DNA of 64,000 bases from assembly GCF_017813335.1 (NCBI RefSeq), contig NZ_JAGIYY010000001.1, forward strand, positions 1,352,001 through 1,416,000, in the 5' to 3' direction. A program made the position numbers and the translations under genes. Source of the DNA: Tianweitania sediminis. Lineage in GTDB: Bacteria > Pseudomonadota > Alphaproteobacteria > Rhizobiales > Rhizobiaceae. Below, piece by piece: positions 32,878 to 41,943 of the stretch (the first letter of the stretch is position 1; every line of letters begins with the position of its first letter). The notes under the pieces were generated by a model, which saw only the letters and a program-made list of their open reading frames with translations, had not been told where the DNA came from and made no database searches.

Positions 32878-35844
32878 ATGCCATTCAAACTCACTGCCGC
32901 AAAATCGCGGAACCAAGGCACCGACGAAGTGCGCGTCCACTCCTCGGGCGCGCGGATCGCAGCCGCGTTTCATCGAGAGCCCCGCGCAGTGTCAAAGCTC
33001 GCGGCGGAACTGAAACAGGCGATCAAGGGCGAGGTCCGCTTTTCGACCGGCGATCGTGCGCTCTACGCCACGGACGCCTCGAACTATCGTCAGGTCCCGG
33101 CAGGCGTGGTTCTGCCGCAGACGGCCGAAGACGTCAGTCGCTGCCTGAGCATCTGCCGACGACACGATGCGCAGGTCACGTCGCGTGGGGGCGGCACGAG
33201 CCTCGCCGGTCAGACCATCAACACAGGCGTCATCATCGATTTCTCCAAGTACATGAACCGCATTTTGGAGCTCGACCTGACGGAGCGCACGGCTCGGGTC
33301 GAGCCGGGGTGTATTCTGGACCATTTGAGAGACGCGGCTGGCGAACATGGCCTCACCTTTGGTCCCGATCCGGCAACCCATAACCACAACACGCTGGGCG
33401 GCATGATCGGCAACAATTCATGCGGTGTGCACTCTGTCAGCAGCGGCCGCACTGCTGACAACGTGATTAGGCTCACAGCGCTGACCTATCGCGGCCTTCA
33501 ACTGAATGTCGGTCCGACAAGCCAGCAAGAGTTCGAGTCTATTCTGGCGGCTGGCGGCCCTCGAGCTGACATCTACCGGGCGCTTGATAATCTGCGGCAG
33601 AAATATGGTGATCTGATCCGCGACCGCTTCCCGAATATTCCGCGTCGGGTCTCGGGCTATGCAGACCTCGACAAGCTGCTGCCGGAGAATGGTTTCGACG
33701 TAGCCAAGGCGCTGGTCGGCACCGAGGGCACCTGCGTCACGGTTTTGGAAGCGAAGCTCAGGCTGGTGCCAAGCCCCGCCACGCGGGTTCTCGTCATCCT
33801 CGGCTTCCGTGACATCGCCGAGGCAGCGGACGCGGTACCGGAGGTGCTGCGGTTCGAGCCGCTCGCCATCGAGGGGTTCGACGCCTTCCTCGTCGACGCG
33901 ATGAAACGCAAGGACCTGCATGTCGACAAGCTCGATATCCTGCCCGACGCCAGTGACTGGCTTTTCGTGGAACTGGGCGCGGATTCTTTGGAGGAAGCTG
34001 AAGAACGGGCGCGGAAGCTCACGGGCCATTTCGAGAAGATGCCGTCTGTCACGGCCAACATGGTGGCCGATCCCGACCGGCAGGCTCAGGCTTGGCTGAT
34101 CCGCGAGGCAGGGTTGCCAGCCAGCGCCTATGTTCCGGATAGACCTGAAGCCTGGGAAGCCTGGGAGGATTCGGCGGTGCCACCCGATCGGCTCGGCGAC
34201 TACATCCGTGAACTGAGGGCGCTCTACGAACGATTCGGCTATGTGTCCCCGATGTACGGCCATTTCGGCGATGGCCTCGTCCGTTGCCGGGTAAGCTTCG
34301 ATCCCAAGAGCGAAGGTGGCATCCGAGACTGGCGGCGGTTCATGGAGGAGGCTGCCGATCTTGTGGTTCGGTTTGGCGGCTCGCTATCTGGCGAGCATGG
34401 CGACGGCCAGGCGCGGGCCGAACTCCTGGAACGGATGTACGGCGCCGAACTCGTTCAGGCCTTCAACGAATTCAAGGCTATCTGGGATCCGGATGGTCGG
34501 ATGAACCCTGGCAAAATCGTGCATCCCTATCCGCTCACCTCAAACCTCCGGCTTGGTCCCAGCTACAAGCCGCCACCACTCGAGACGACCTTCGCTTTTG
34601 GTGACGAGGGCGGGTTCGCGGGCGCGGCGGAACGTTGCGTCGGCGTAGGCAAGTGTAGGCGCGTCGACAGCGAGGAGCAGGTGATGTGCCCCAGCTACAT
34701 CGCCACGCGCGAGGAGAAGCACAGCACCCGCGGGCGGGCGCGCCTGCTGTTCGAGATGCTTCACGGTGGCCCGATCGACAAGGGCTGGCGCAGCGACCAG
34801 GTGGAGGACGCGCTTAGCCTGTGCTTGGCCTGCAAAGGCTGCAAGAGCGATTGCCCGGTCAACGTTGACATGGCGACCTACAAAGGGGAGTTCCGGTCGC
34901 ACTATTATTCCGGCCGACTTCGTCCGCGCTCCGCCTACTTCATGGGCTTGATCCACCGGTGGTCGCGCGCGGCGACGCTTGCGCCGGGCCTCGTCAACTT
35001 CATCTTTCGCGCGCCGGGCCTGTCGACGGCGGCCAAGTTCATCGGCGACATCGCTCCCCAGCGTGATATGCCGAAGTTTGCGCGCGAAAGCTTCGTCTCG
35101 CGTTTCAGAAAAAGGCCGCCGCACGCGGGTGGCCGCCGCGTAATCCTGTGGCCCGACACGTTCAACAATTATCTGCGGCCGGACACAGCGATGGCAGCCG
35201 TCAAATGTCTGGAGAGCGCCGGTTTTACCGTTGTCGTCCCCGAACAACCGCTCTGCTGCGGCAGACCGCTCTACGACTGGGGCATGCTGTCGACCGCGAA
35301 GGGCCTGTGGCGGCGGACCTTCGACGCACTGGCGGAGGAGATCGAGGCGGGTACACCCTTGGTGGGCCTAGAACCCGCTTGTGTGGCCGCGTTCAAGGAC
35401 GAACTCGTGAACCTGTTTCCTGATGACCCGCCGGCTCGTCGACTGGCCTCACAAACGCACTACTTTTCGGACTTTATGGCAGAATGCCTCCCCAAGGGGC
35501 TCGCTTCTCCACGCAACGTCTCGGCCCTCGTCCACATCCACTGCAATCACCACGCAGTCATCGGCAAGGAGGGGGAACGCAGGCTGTTCGATCTGTTGAA
35601 CATCGACCACCGCGTGATGCCGTCGGGATGTTGCGGGATGGCAGGCGCGTTCGGCTTTGAGCGGGACAAGTATCAGATCTCCATGGATCTCGCGGAACGC
35701 GTGCTGCTGCCCGCCGTGCGCGAGGCGCCTGAGGACCAACTCATCATCGCGAGCGGCTTCAGCTGCCGGGAGCAGATCGAGCAGGGCACGAACCGCAAGA
35801 CACTGCACGCGGCCGAGGCAGTGGCAATGCAACTTGGCCTGTAG
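32878..35844 (+). CDS. FAD and Fe-S cluster 2-hydroxy-acid dehydrogenase (D-lactate/D-2-hydroxyglutarate type)
   Basis: This 988-residue fusion combines three parts. The FAD-binding PCMH domain (VVLPQTAEDVSRCL to TVLEAKLRLVPSPA) is followed by an FAD-oxidase C-terminal domain with GHFGDGLVRCRVSF, GGSLSGEHGDGQAR and DPDGRMNPGKIV. The C-terminal iron-sulfur part has CVGVGKCRR and CLACKGCKSDCP, then cysteine-rich CCG motifs (PEQPLCCGRPLYD, MPSGCCGMAGAFG). It should oxidise a D-2-hydroxy-acid and pass electrons to the quinone pool. The ATG at 32878 has a GAGGA site. A pyruvate-oxidase-like gene follows, giving a possible lactate-to-acetate route. Confidence 0.88.
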   Translation: MPFKLTAAKSRNQGTDEVRVHSSGARIAAAFHREPRAVSKLAAELKQAIKGEVRFSTGDRALYATDASNYRQVPAGVVLPQTAEDVSRCLSICRRHDAQVTSRGGGTSLAGQTINTGVIIDFSKYMNRILELDLTERTARVEPGCILDHLRDAAGEHGLTFGPDPATHNHNTLGGMIGNNSCGVHSVSSGRTADNVIRLTALTYRGLQLNVGPTSQQEFESILAAGGPRADIYRALDNLRQKYGDLIRDRFPNIPRRVSGYADLDKLLPENGFDVAKALVGTEGTCVTVLEAKLRLVPSPATRVLVILGFRDIAEAADAVPEVLRFEPLAIEGFDAFLVDAMKRKDLHVDKLDILPDASDWLFVELGADSLEEAEERARKLTGHFEKMPSVTANMVADPDRQAQAWLIREAGLPASAYVPDRPEAWEAWEDSAVPPDRLGDYIRELRALYERFGYVSPMYGHFGDGLVRCRVSFDPKSEGGIRDWRRFMEEAADLVVRFGGSLSGEHGDGQARAELLERMYGAELVQAFNEFKAIWDPDGRMNPGKIVHPYPLTSNLRLGPSYKPPPLETTFAFGDEGGFAGAAERCVGVGKCRRVDSEEQVMCPSYIATREEKHSTRGRARLLFEMLHGGPIDKGWRSDQVEDALSLCLACKGCKSDCPVNVDMATYKGEFRSHYYSGRLRPRSAYFMGLIHRWSRAATLAPGLVNFIFRAPGLSTAAKFIGDIAPQRDMPKFARESFVSRFRKRPPHAGGRRVILWPDTFNNYLRPDTAMAAVKCLESAGFTVVVPEQPLCCGRPLYDWGMLSTAKGLWRRTFDALAEEIEAGTPLVGLEPACVAAFKDELVNLFPDDPPARRLASQTHYFSDFMAECLPKGLASPRNVSALVHIHCNHHAVIGKEGERRLFDLLNIDHRVMPSGCCGMAGAFGFERDKYQISMDLAERVLLPAVREAPEDQLIIASGFSCREQIEQGTNRKTLHAAEAVAMQLGL

Positions 35845-35850
35845 ACCTTG

Positions 35851-35875
35851 AGGTCCCGGTCGCGACCGGGAACCT
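35851..35875 (+). terminator. Hairpin between the dehydrogenase and ThDP-enzyme genes
   Basis: AGGTCCCGGTC and GACCGGGAACCT form a long GC-rich stem with one bulged base directly after the dehydrogenase stop. There is no U-tract. Its right arm contains the GGAAC of the EcfG-type promoter. Confidence 0.5.
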
Positions 35876-35893
35876 TGGTGTGCCGGGTCCGTT
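35869..35893 (+). promoter_or_regulatory. EcfG-type (general stress sigma factor) promoter
   Basis: GGAAC at 35869-35873 and CGTT at 35890-35893 are separated by exactly 16 bases, an exact match to the alphaproteobacterial EcfG consensus GGAAC-N16/17-CGTT. It lies about 70 bases before the ATG of the ThDP enzyme, in a 117-base gap. Nothing comparable was found in front of the neighbouring genes. Confidence 0.55.
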
Positions 35894-35961
35894 GACGGCA
35901 TGACCTTCGGCACCGCAACGCGGAATAACTGTCGATCCTAAACAGCAACTGGAGGTTCAAA

Positions 35962-37734
35962 ATGGCCAGCACCGTCGCGGACTTTATGCTCTCACGCCTG
36001 CAGGAATGGGGTGTGAAACGGATCTACGGATTTCCGGGAGACGGCATCAATGGACTCATGACAGCGCTGGACAACGCCGGCGACGCAATCGAATTCATCC
36101 AGACCCGCCACGAGGAATCGGCTGCCTTTATGGCTGGTGGCCACGCCAAATACAGCGGCGAACTCGGGGTGTGCATGGCAACCTCCGGCCCTGGAGCAAT
36201 CCACCTCCTCAACGGCCTCTACGACGCCAAGCTGGACCACCAGCCGGTGCTCGCTATCGTCGGCCACCAAGCCCGCGCGGCGCTGGGCGGCGATTATCAG
36301 CAGGAAGTTGATCTGAAGACGCTTTTCAAGGATGTCGCCAGCGAATACGTGCATGTCTGCATGGATCCAGCGCAGATGCGGCATCTCGTTGATCGCGCCG
36401 CCCGTATCGCGCTCAGCATGAGGACCGTGACCTGCATCATCGTCCCCAACGACGTTCAGGAACTCGACGCTGTGGAAAAGCCGCCGCGCGAGCACGGCAC
36501 GATCCATTCAGGCGTGGGCTACCGGCGGCCGCGGGTCGTGCCAGAGGAAAACGATCTGAGGCGCGCCGCCGAGATACTCAACAATGGCAAGAAGGTTGCC
36601 ATGTTGGTTGGCGCGGGCGCACTGCAAGCCACGGATGAGGTCATTGAAGTTGCCGAGGTTCTCGGCGCCGGTGTGGCCAAGGCGCTGCTCGGGCGCGCCG
36701 CTGTGCCTGACGACCTGCCCTTCGTCACGGGTCAGATGGGCCTGCTGGGTACCGAGCCATCTGATACCATGATGCAGGAATGCGATACGCTGCTGATGGT
36801 CGGTTCCAGCTTTCCTTATTCGGAGTTCCTGCCGAAGGAAGGGCAGGCGCGCGGCATTCAGATCGACATCGATCCGAAGATGCTGTCGATCCGTTACCCG
36901 ATGGAACTGGGGCTGGTTGGCGACGCGGCGCTGACGTTGCGGTCGCTCCTGCCATACCTGAAGCCGAAGGAAGACAGGAGTTGGCGCGCGTCGATTGAGT
37001 CGAACGTCGACAAGTGGTGGAAGAGCGTCGAGAAGAAAAGCCTGATGGAGGCTGACCCGATAAACCCTGAACTCCTTTTCTGGGAGCTGTCGAGCCGCCT
37101 ACCGGAAAACTGCATCATCAGCGCGGATTCGGGATCATCGGCGAACTGGTTCGCCCGGGCGCTCCGGCTCCGCCGCGGCATGAAGGCCTCGCTTTCGGGC
37201 AACCTCGCCACGATGTGTCCCGGCGTGCCCTATGCCACCGCCGCGAAATTCGTGCATCCGGACCGCGTCTCCATTGCATTCGTAGGTGACGGCGCCATGC
37301 AGATGCTAGGCATCAACGGGCTTATCACGATCGGGAAGTACTGGCGCAAGTGGAGCGATCCGCGCCTCGTCATCGCGGTGCTCAATAACCAGGATCTCAA
37401 CCAGGTGACGTGGGAGCAGCGGGCGATGGCGGGGTCGCGCAAGACCGAACGCACGCAGAACGTCCCGGAGTTCCCCTATGCCGCCTTCGCCGAAATGGTC
37501 GGGCTGCGCGGCATCAGGGTGGAGACGCCCGACCAGATCGGACCGGCGTGGGACCAGGCGCTTGCCGCTGACCGACCAGTCGTCATCGACGCCGTTACCG
37601 ACGCGAACGTGCCGACCTTGCCACCCCACATCACCGCCTCGCAGGCGAAAAGCTATGTGAAGGCGCTCGCGAAAGGCGATCCGAACGCGGGAGCAATTGT
37701 CTGGCAGACCTTCAAGCGGTCCTTCCTGGGGTAG
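35962..37734 (+). CDS. Thiamine-diphosphate enzyme, pyruvate oxidase (PoxB)-like
   Basis: This 590-residue ThDP enzyme has the three-domain plan of pyruvate oxidase and acetolactate synthase. The N-terminal Pyr domain has the catalytic glutamate in TRHEESAAFMAGGHAKYSG. The central domain follows, and the PP domain has the ThDP motif from GDGAMQML to VLNN. The order of features fits PoxB-type decarboxylation of pyruvate to acetate and CO2, but other 2-oxo-acid decarboxylases look alike. CTGGAGG precedes the ATG. The EcfG-type promoter suggests induction in stress or stationary phase. Confidence 0.82.
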   Translation: MASTVADFMLSRLQEWGVKRIYGFPGDGINGLMTALDNAGDAIEFIQTRHEESAAFMAGGHAKYSGELGVCMATSGPGAIHLLNGLYDAKLDHQPVLAIVGHQARAALGGDYQQEVDLKTLFKDVASEYVHVCMDPAQMRHLVDRAARIALSMRTVTCIIVPNDVQELDAVEKPPREHGTIHSGVGYRRPRVVPEENDLRRAAEILNNGKKVAMLVGAGALQATDEVIEVAEVLGAGVAKALLGRAAVPDDLPFVTGQMGLLGTEPSDTMMQECDTLLMVGSSFPYSEFLPKEGQARGIQIDIDPKMLSIRYPMELGLVGDAALTLRSLLPYLKPKEDRSWRASIESNVDKWWKSVEKKSLMEADPINPELLFWELSSRLPENCIISADSGSSANWFARALRLRRGMKASLSGNLATMCPGVPYATAAKFVHPDRVSIAFVGDGAMQMLGINGLITIGKYWRKWSDPRLVIAVLNNQDLNQVTWEQRAMAGSRKTERTQNVPEFPYAAFAEMVGLRGIRVETPDQIGPAWDQALAADRPVVIDAVTDANVPTLPPHITASQAKSYVKALAKGDPNAGAIVWQTFKRSFLG

Positions 37735-37738
37735 CGGG

Positions 37739-38836
37739 ATGGTAGCGGAAACAGCGGTTACTTCCGTTTCCGCCTCAGCCTATGCGGTGCCCACGGAAAT
37801 GACTGAGGCGGACGGGACGTTGTCTTGGGATCAGACCACGATCGTCATCTGCGAAGTGGAGGCCGGTGGCCTGAGAGGGCTGGGCTACACGTATGCAGAC
37901 TCGTCTACGGCCAGGCTGATCAACGATGTTCTGGCGGATGCGGTGGAAGGTATTGAAGCCACCGACATCCCCGCCGCCTCCACGGCAATGTATCAGGTGA
38001 TCCGCAATCTAGGGCGGCCGGGAATCGCCTCCATGGCGATTTCGGCAGTGGACGTTGCGCTCTGGGACCTCAAGGGCAAGCTGTTTGGCAGGCCCGTCCG
38101 CGATCTCCTCGGTGGAAGTCGCTCCGAAATCGACCTGTATGGCAGCGGCGGCTTCACAAACTACAGCGATGACCAATTGCGGGCGCAGCTTGGGGGTTGG
38201 GCCGAGGAGGGTTTTCGCGCCGTCAAGATGAAGATCGGCGGCAGCTGCGAGGAGGAAGGGCGGCGGATGGCCTTGATCCGCAGCGAGATTGGGGACGCAG
38301 TCAAGCTGATGATCGACGCCAACGGCGCCTATCGCCGGAAGCAGGCGCTTCAGATTGCCGAAGTGGCCAGCGCGCTGGGCGTTGTCTGGTTCGAGGAACC
38401 TGTCTCCTCCGACGATCTTTCGGGGCTGCGCCTGCTTCGCGATCGCGCGCCCACGCCGGTCGAAATCTCAGCAGGTGAATATGCCTATGATATCTTCTAC
38501 TTCCGACGGATGCTGGAAGCGGGCGCGGTTGACATCCTGCAAGCCGATGCGACGCGCTGTGGCGGCATTACCGGCTTCATGAAGGCGGCGTCGCTTGCTG
38601 AGGCGTTCTCAGTCCCACTGTCGGCGCACTGCGCGCCTGCCTTGCATGTCCACCCAGGTTGCGCAGTGAGCAACATGGTTCATTTGGAGTGGTTCCACGA
38701 TCACTCAATCATAGAGGCGAAATTCTTCGAAGGCGCTCCGCGTCCCGTGAGCGGGTCCTTAGCAGTTCTAAGCGAAGCCGGTCTTGGCCTGCGGCTTCGT
38801 CGCGCAGACCTCGAACCGTATAGCGTGCGAGAATAG
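37739..38836 (+). CDS. Enolase-superfamily (mandelate racemase/muconate lactonizing type) enzyme
   Basis: This 365-residue protein shows the superfamily arrangement: the base motif VKMKIG (KxK), metal ligands in MIDANGAY, WFEEPVSSDD and EISAGE, then LQADATRCGGITGF and LSAHCAPALHVHPG. These point to the mandelate racemase subgroup, many of whose members dehydrate sugar acids. The active-site pattern alone does not give the substrate. The ATG at 37739 follows the ThDP enzyme stop by four bases, so the two are translated from one message. Confidence 0.85.
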   Translation: MVAETAVTSVSASAYAVPTEMTEADGTLSWDQTTIVICEVEAGGLRGLGYTYADSSTARLINDVLADAVEGIEATDIPAASTAMYQVIRNLGRPGIASMAISAVDVALWDLKGKLFGRPVRDLLGGSRSEIDLYGSGGFTNYSDDQLRAQLGGWAEEGFRAVKMKIGGSCEEEGRRMALIRSEIGDAVKLMIDANGAYRRKQALQIAEVASALGVVWFEEPVSSDDLSGLRLLRDRAPTPVEISAGEYAYDIFYFRRMLEAGAVDILQADATRCGGITGFMKAASLAEAFSVPLSAHCAPALHVHPGCAVSNMVHLEWFHDHSIIEAKFFEGAPRPVSGSLAVLSEAGLGLRLRRADLEPYSVRE

Positions 38837-39097
38837 CAGACAGTGTTCTCCATCTTGCCAGCAGCCGAGCGGCAGGAGTCGAGCGGCCAAGGTGGGACAC
38901 GAGGGGCTGTGCTTTCTACTGGGCCACTAAGACGTGCCCAAAGAAGCGCTCCGGCTGAGGTTACCGAGATTTAACGCAACCCTCGTCTCCTCAGCGCATT
39001 CACTATTTATGACGCTCGGAAACAAAGTCGTGCGTCCCCCAGCCATCCGGATTGCGTCCGGATGTAAACGGTTCAGTCAAAACGGAAGGATTTCCCA

Positions 39098-39910
39098 ATG
39101 CGAACCCTGACAACTGCTCTCATGACGTCGGCGGCGATGCTGGCCAGCGTTTCCGTGGCCTCGGCCCAGACCGCTACCACTCCGGCTCCGGCCGCTACCA
39201 CTCCGGCCGCCACTGCGACGAACACCGCCGCCGTCGAACCCAGAATAACACCCCTGTCCGAGTGGAATCCCGCAATCACCGCTGAGACATCCATGAGCGT
39301 CGAGGAGATCCTCGACATGGACGTTTACGATACCACCGGCGAGGAGATCGGCGAAGTCGAGAACGTCCTGTTCGGCGCTGACGGGAAGGTCCTGTCGGTG
39401 ATCGCCGAGGTCGGAGGCCTTTGGGATATCGGTGATACGCACGTGAACGTGCCGTGGGAGGAGGTTGACGTGGATCCTGTGGCGGAGCGCGTCGTGCTGC
39501 CACTGACCGAGGAGATCCTCGAGGACTACACCCTCTTCAAGAACGAGGTGGTTACTGCCTCTGCTGCCGCAACGGCAGTCCAGGAGGTTTCTGGTGACGG
39601 CGCCGGTTTGGTCGAGACCGCTCCCCGCGTTTGGCAGGCCCGCGAACTCATGGACGACTACGCGCGCCTGCGGGACGGCGACACTTTCGTCAACTACGGC
39701 TATGTGGATGACCTCATTATCCAGAACGGCCAAGTGTCGGCCGTCATCGTACGTCCGGACGTGGGCTTCGGAGCCCGTGGCTCGTACGCTTACCCTTTCT
39801 ATGGGTATAATTATGGATGGAGGCCGGGCGCGACCACCTATGACCTGCCTTACACCCGGGCCGACGTGGCGGGGCTTCAGCCGTACGACGATGACATCTG
39901 GGACGACTGA
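39098..39910 (+). CDS. Exported protein with two PRC-barrel domains
   Basis: This 270-residue protein starts with a Sec signal peptide (MRTLTTALMTSAAMLASVSVASA) and an alanine/threonine/proline-rich linker with short TTPAPAATTPAAT repeats. A PRC-barrel domain follows (LDMDVYDTTGEEIGEVENVLFGADGKVLSVIAEVGG), then a second, less regular one (DGDTFVNYGYVDDLIIQNGQVSAVIVRP). The tail is tyrosine/glycine-rich (SYAYPFYGYNYGW). Such proteins are common in the rhizobial envelope and often stress-induced, but their role is unclear. The upstream 260 bases hold no other gene. Confidence 0.85.
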   Translation: MRTLTTALMTSAAMLASVSVASAQTATTPAPAATTPAATATNTAAVEPRITPLSEWNPAITAETSMSVEEILDMDVYDTTGEEIGEVENVLFGADGKVLSVIAEVGGLWDIGDTHVNVPWEEVDVDPVAERVVLPLTEEILEDYTLFKNEVVTASAAATAVQEVSGDGAGLVETAPRVWQARELMDDYARLRDGDTFVNYGYVDDLIIQNGQVSAVIVRPDVGFGARGSYAYPFYGYNYGWRPGATTYDLPYTRADVAGLQPYDDDIWDD

Positions 39911-39937
39911 TCACGGGGTCTGAATGGTGTACCTTTG

Positions 39938-39963
39938 CCGCCCGGGCAACGACGCTCGGGCGG
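39938..39963 (+). terminator. Candidate terminator after the PRC-barrel gene
   Basis: CCGCCCG at 39938-39944 pairs with CGGGCGG at 39957-39963 around a 12-base loop. It lies 28 bases after the stop codon. No U-tract follows, so the call rests on stem and position. Confidence 0.4.
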
Positions 39964-40579
39964 TGCCCAATCTACGTAGAAACACGGCATGACCGACGGG
40001 CAACATCGTTCTCATCATGGGAGCCTTCCAGGTTGCTCTCCGCGCAAAGAGGCCGCCGAAGCTTCGGCGAGACCGTGGATGGCAGCCCTCGCCTGACCGA
40101 AAAGGGTCGTAAGCTGACAGGGCAAACTTTGCCCGATCACGCAGATCCAAACGGCAGCTTACGGCCTAGCATTTCCCAAAAGCGGACCATCGGCTGCCCG
40201 GCCCCGTTTCAGCCGTGAAAAATGATTCCCACAGGCGACGGTAAGCGGGGGCCGATGGCTGAGACTGGGTGGGAAACCCGACAGGCGCTTCCTGCCCTTC
40301 CTCGTAGAACGGCGGCGTGCTGAGTTGGGACGGAGGCCGCTGATATCAAACTCGGCCTAGGTGGAGGCATCAGCCCGCTGCTAGACCTAATCGCAAATGA
40401 CAGATTTGGCGCAGCTCCACCTACGCCGGATATGGTCGATATGGGGTCGGTTGCCGTTCAACCGCTTCCCCTGGTCTCGCTCTACCGGTGCCGACTCGTT
40501 AGCGGGGGTAGCGGCGTAGAGCGAGCAGATCAAGGAAGCCATGCGAGGCGACCTCCTTGGAGGATGCCTCTGGGTGCGC
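39964..40579. other. Intergenic region with dispersed repeat copy 2
   Basis: This 616-base stretch lies between the PRC-barrel gene and the GST gene, which run toward each other. It contains the second dispersed repeat. Beyond that, only short frames without starts or domains are present, so it is probably decayed insertion-element DNA. Confidence 0.4.
40199..40274 (+). repeat. Dispersed non-coding repeat, copy 2
   Basis: This is the counterpart of 29864-29939 in the same orientation, 10.3 kb away. The core GGCGACGGTAAGCGGG is identical in both; flanking parts have diverged. The two copies bracket the stress/metabolic gene set (30262-39910), which could have been moved as a unit; that is speculation. 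Confidence 0.65.
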
Positions 40580-41263
40580 CTACTTGGGGCCTTCTGAAGA
40601 ATGCTGGGACAGGTTTGCCTCGCGCCCTTGTGATATTGACAAGCGACTTTGGACGCTCGGTCGCTCCTGCATTCTCGTCCACCAATCGCGGAGAGAGTGG
40701 CATTCTTCGGGCACCTGCAAATGTACGATCTCGGCAAAGATCATACCGCCGATCACTGTGATATCGGCAGTGGAGAATGCCTCACCAGCGATGAATGGCT
40801 GGCTTTTTAGTACATTGTCGAAGTAGCGCATTCCTTTGACTGCCCGGTCGCGCTGCCGAAAACCCCACTCCGCATTCTGATAGGTTTCGACCAGGGGTCC
40901 GAGCCCTGCGGTCGCATGATGAAAGTAGACGCTTATCGCGTCGAGTAGCTCGATCTCCGCGCGCTTGCTCATCATGCTGATGACGCCCCTTTCGCGTGGT
41001 GAATCACCCGTAAGCACGGGCCGACCCTCTAGTGCGTCAAGATATTCAATAATAGCCGTGCATTCAGCAAGGAAAGTACCGTCCTCCAGTTCGAGCACCG
41101 GCAGTGTACCGGAATAGTTTTTGACGAGAAACTCCGGTGCCTTGTGCTCACCTTTACGAAGATCCACTGAGACGAATACCACGCGCGATTGTAGTCCCTT
41201 CTCAGCCAATGCAATGCGAACCCGCGCGGGATACGGCCCCGTATGCCAATCATAAATCTTCAT
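40580..41263 (-). CDS. Glutathione S-transferase
   Basis: This 227-residue protein has the thioredoxin-like N-terminal domain (MKIYDWHTGPYPARVRIALAEKGL, with SGTLPVLELEDGTFLAECTAIIEYLD containing the cis-proline and the glutathione-binding acidic residue) and an all-helical C-terminal domain with FIAGEAFSTADITVIGGM. That last part is the N-capping box of GST folding. It probably conjugates or reduces electrophiles. It is divergent from a TetR gene across two matching operators, so it is the likely regulated target. Confidence 0.85.
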   Translation of the reverse strand: MKIYDWHTGPYPARVRIALAEKGLQSRVVFVSVDLRKGEHKAPEFLVKNYSGTLPVLELEDGTFLAECTAIIEYLDALEGRPVLTGDSPRERGVISMMSKRAEIELLDAISVYFHHATAGLGPLVETYQNAEWGFRQRDRAVKGMRYFDNVLKSQPFIAGEAFSTADITVIGGMIFAEIVHLQVPEECHSLRDWWTRMQERPSVQSRLSISQGREANLSQHSSEGPK

Positions 41264-41279
41264 CCTCGGAGCTCCATCT

Positions 41280-41297
41280 ACCTGTCACTTGATAGGT
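41280..41297. promoter_or_regulatory. TetR-type operator 1
   Basis: ACCTGTCA-CT-TGATAGGT is an 18-base inverted repeat with one mismatch between the arms, 17 bases from the GST start. It matches the site at 41335-41352. Its place at the GST promoter suggests repression. Confidence 0.65.
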
Positions 41298-41334
41298 GAA
41301 GTTATCGCTGTCGTTTCTCGGTTGGTCAACGGCT

Positions 41335-41352
41335 GCCTGTCATGTGGTAGGT
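41335..41352. promoter_or_regulatory. TetR-type operator 2
   Basis: GCCTGTCA-TG-TGGTAGGT has the same 18-base layout as the site 55 bases away and lies 28-45 bases before the tetR start. Two sites, one near each gene, are typical for a divergent tetR/target pair with autoregulation. Confidence 0.62.
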
Positions 41353-41379
41353 GGATTTACGATTTAGTGGGAAGGCGGA

Positions 41380-41943
41380 ATGAGATCAAATTCCAAGGAG
41401 GCGATCCTGGCAGCGGCCAAGAAGGTCGCACAGACGCGTGGCTTCAAAGGCTTGAATTTCCGAGACCTCGCGGCCGAGGTAGGCATAAAGGCTGCGAGCA
41501 TCCACTATCATTTCCCTAGCAAAGCCGATCTGGGGGTAGCGGTAGTGAGGCGCTATTGGGAGGATGCATTAATCTGTCTGGAAGCCCTGTCAGCCCAGGC
41601 GCCGGATCCGGTCAGTTCCCTTCATCTCTACCCCAACATGTTTCGCAGGGCACTCGAAAGCGGAAATCGCATGTGTCTCTGCAGTTGCATGGCCAGCGAA
41701 TATCACGACCTGCCAGACGCGGTGAAGCAGGAGGTTCAGACCTTCGCTGACATCAATGTTGCATGGCTGAAGAAGGCGCTCGTCGCCTCGGAACTGGTCA
41801 GTGTTGAGCAGAGTGAACAGCGAAGCCGCGCAATCTTCGCGGCTGTTGCGGGCGCCCAACTGATCGCAAGGAGCCGCTCAGACATATCGGTTTATGACGC
41901 TGCGATCGAGAGCTATCGCGCGACAGGACTCCTGCCAGCGTGA
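41380..41943 (+). CDS. TetR family transcriptional regulator
   Basis: This 187-residue regulator has a helix-turn-helix in EAILAAAKKVAQTRGFKGLNFRDLAAEVGIKAASIHYHFPSKADL (residues 6-50) and a helical ligand domain with NRMCLCSCMASEYHDLP, which is cysteine-rich and could sense an electrophile. That would suit control of the divergent GST; the link is inference. GGAAGGCGGA precedes the ATG. Confidence 0.88.
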   Translation: MRSNSKEAILAAAKKVAQTRGFKGLNFRDLAAEVGIKAASIHYHFPSKADLGVAVVRRYWEDALICLEALSAQAPDPVSSLHLYPNMFRRALESGNRMCLCSCMASEYHDLPDAVKQEVQTFADINVAWLKKALVASELVSVEQSEQRSRAIFAAVAGAQLIARSRSDISVYDAAIESYRATGLLPA

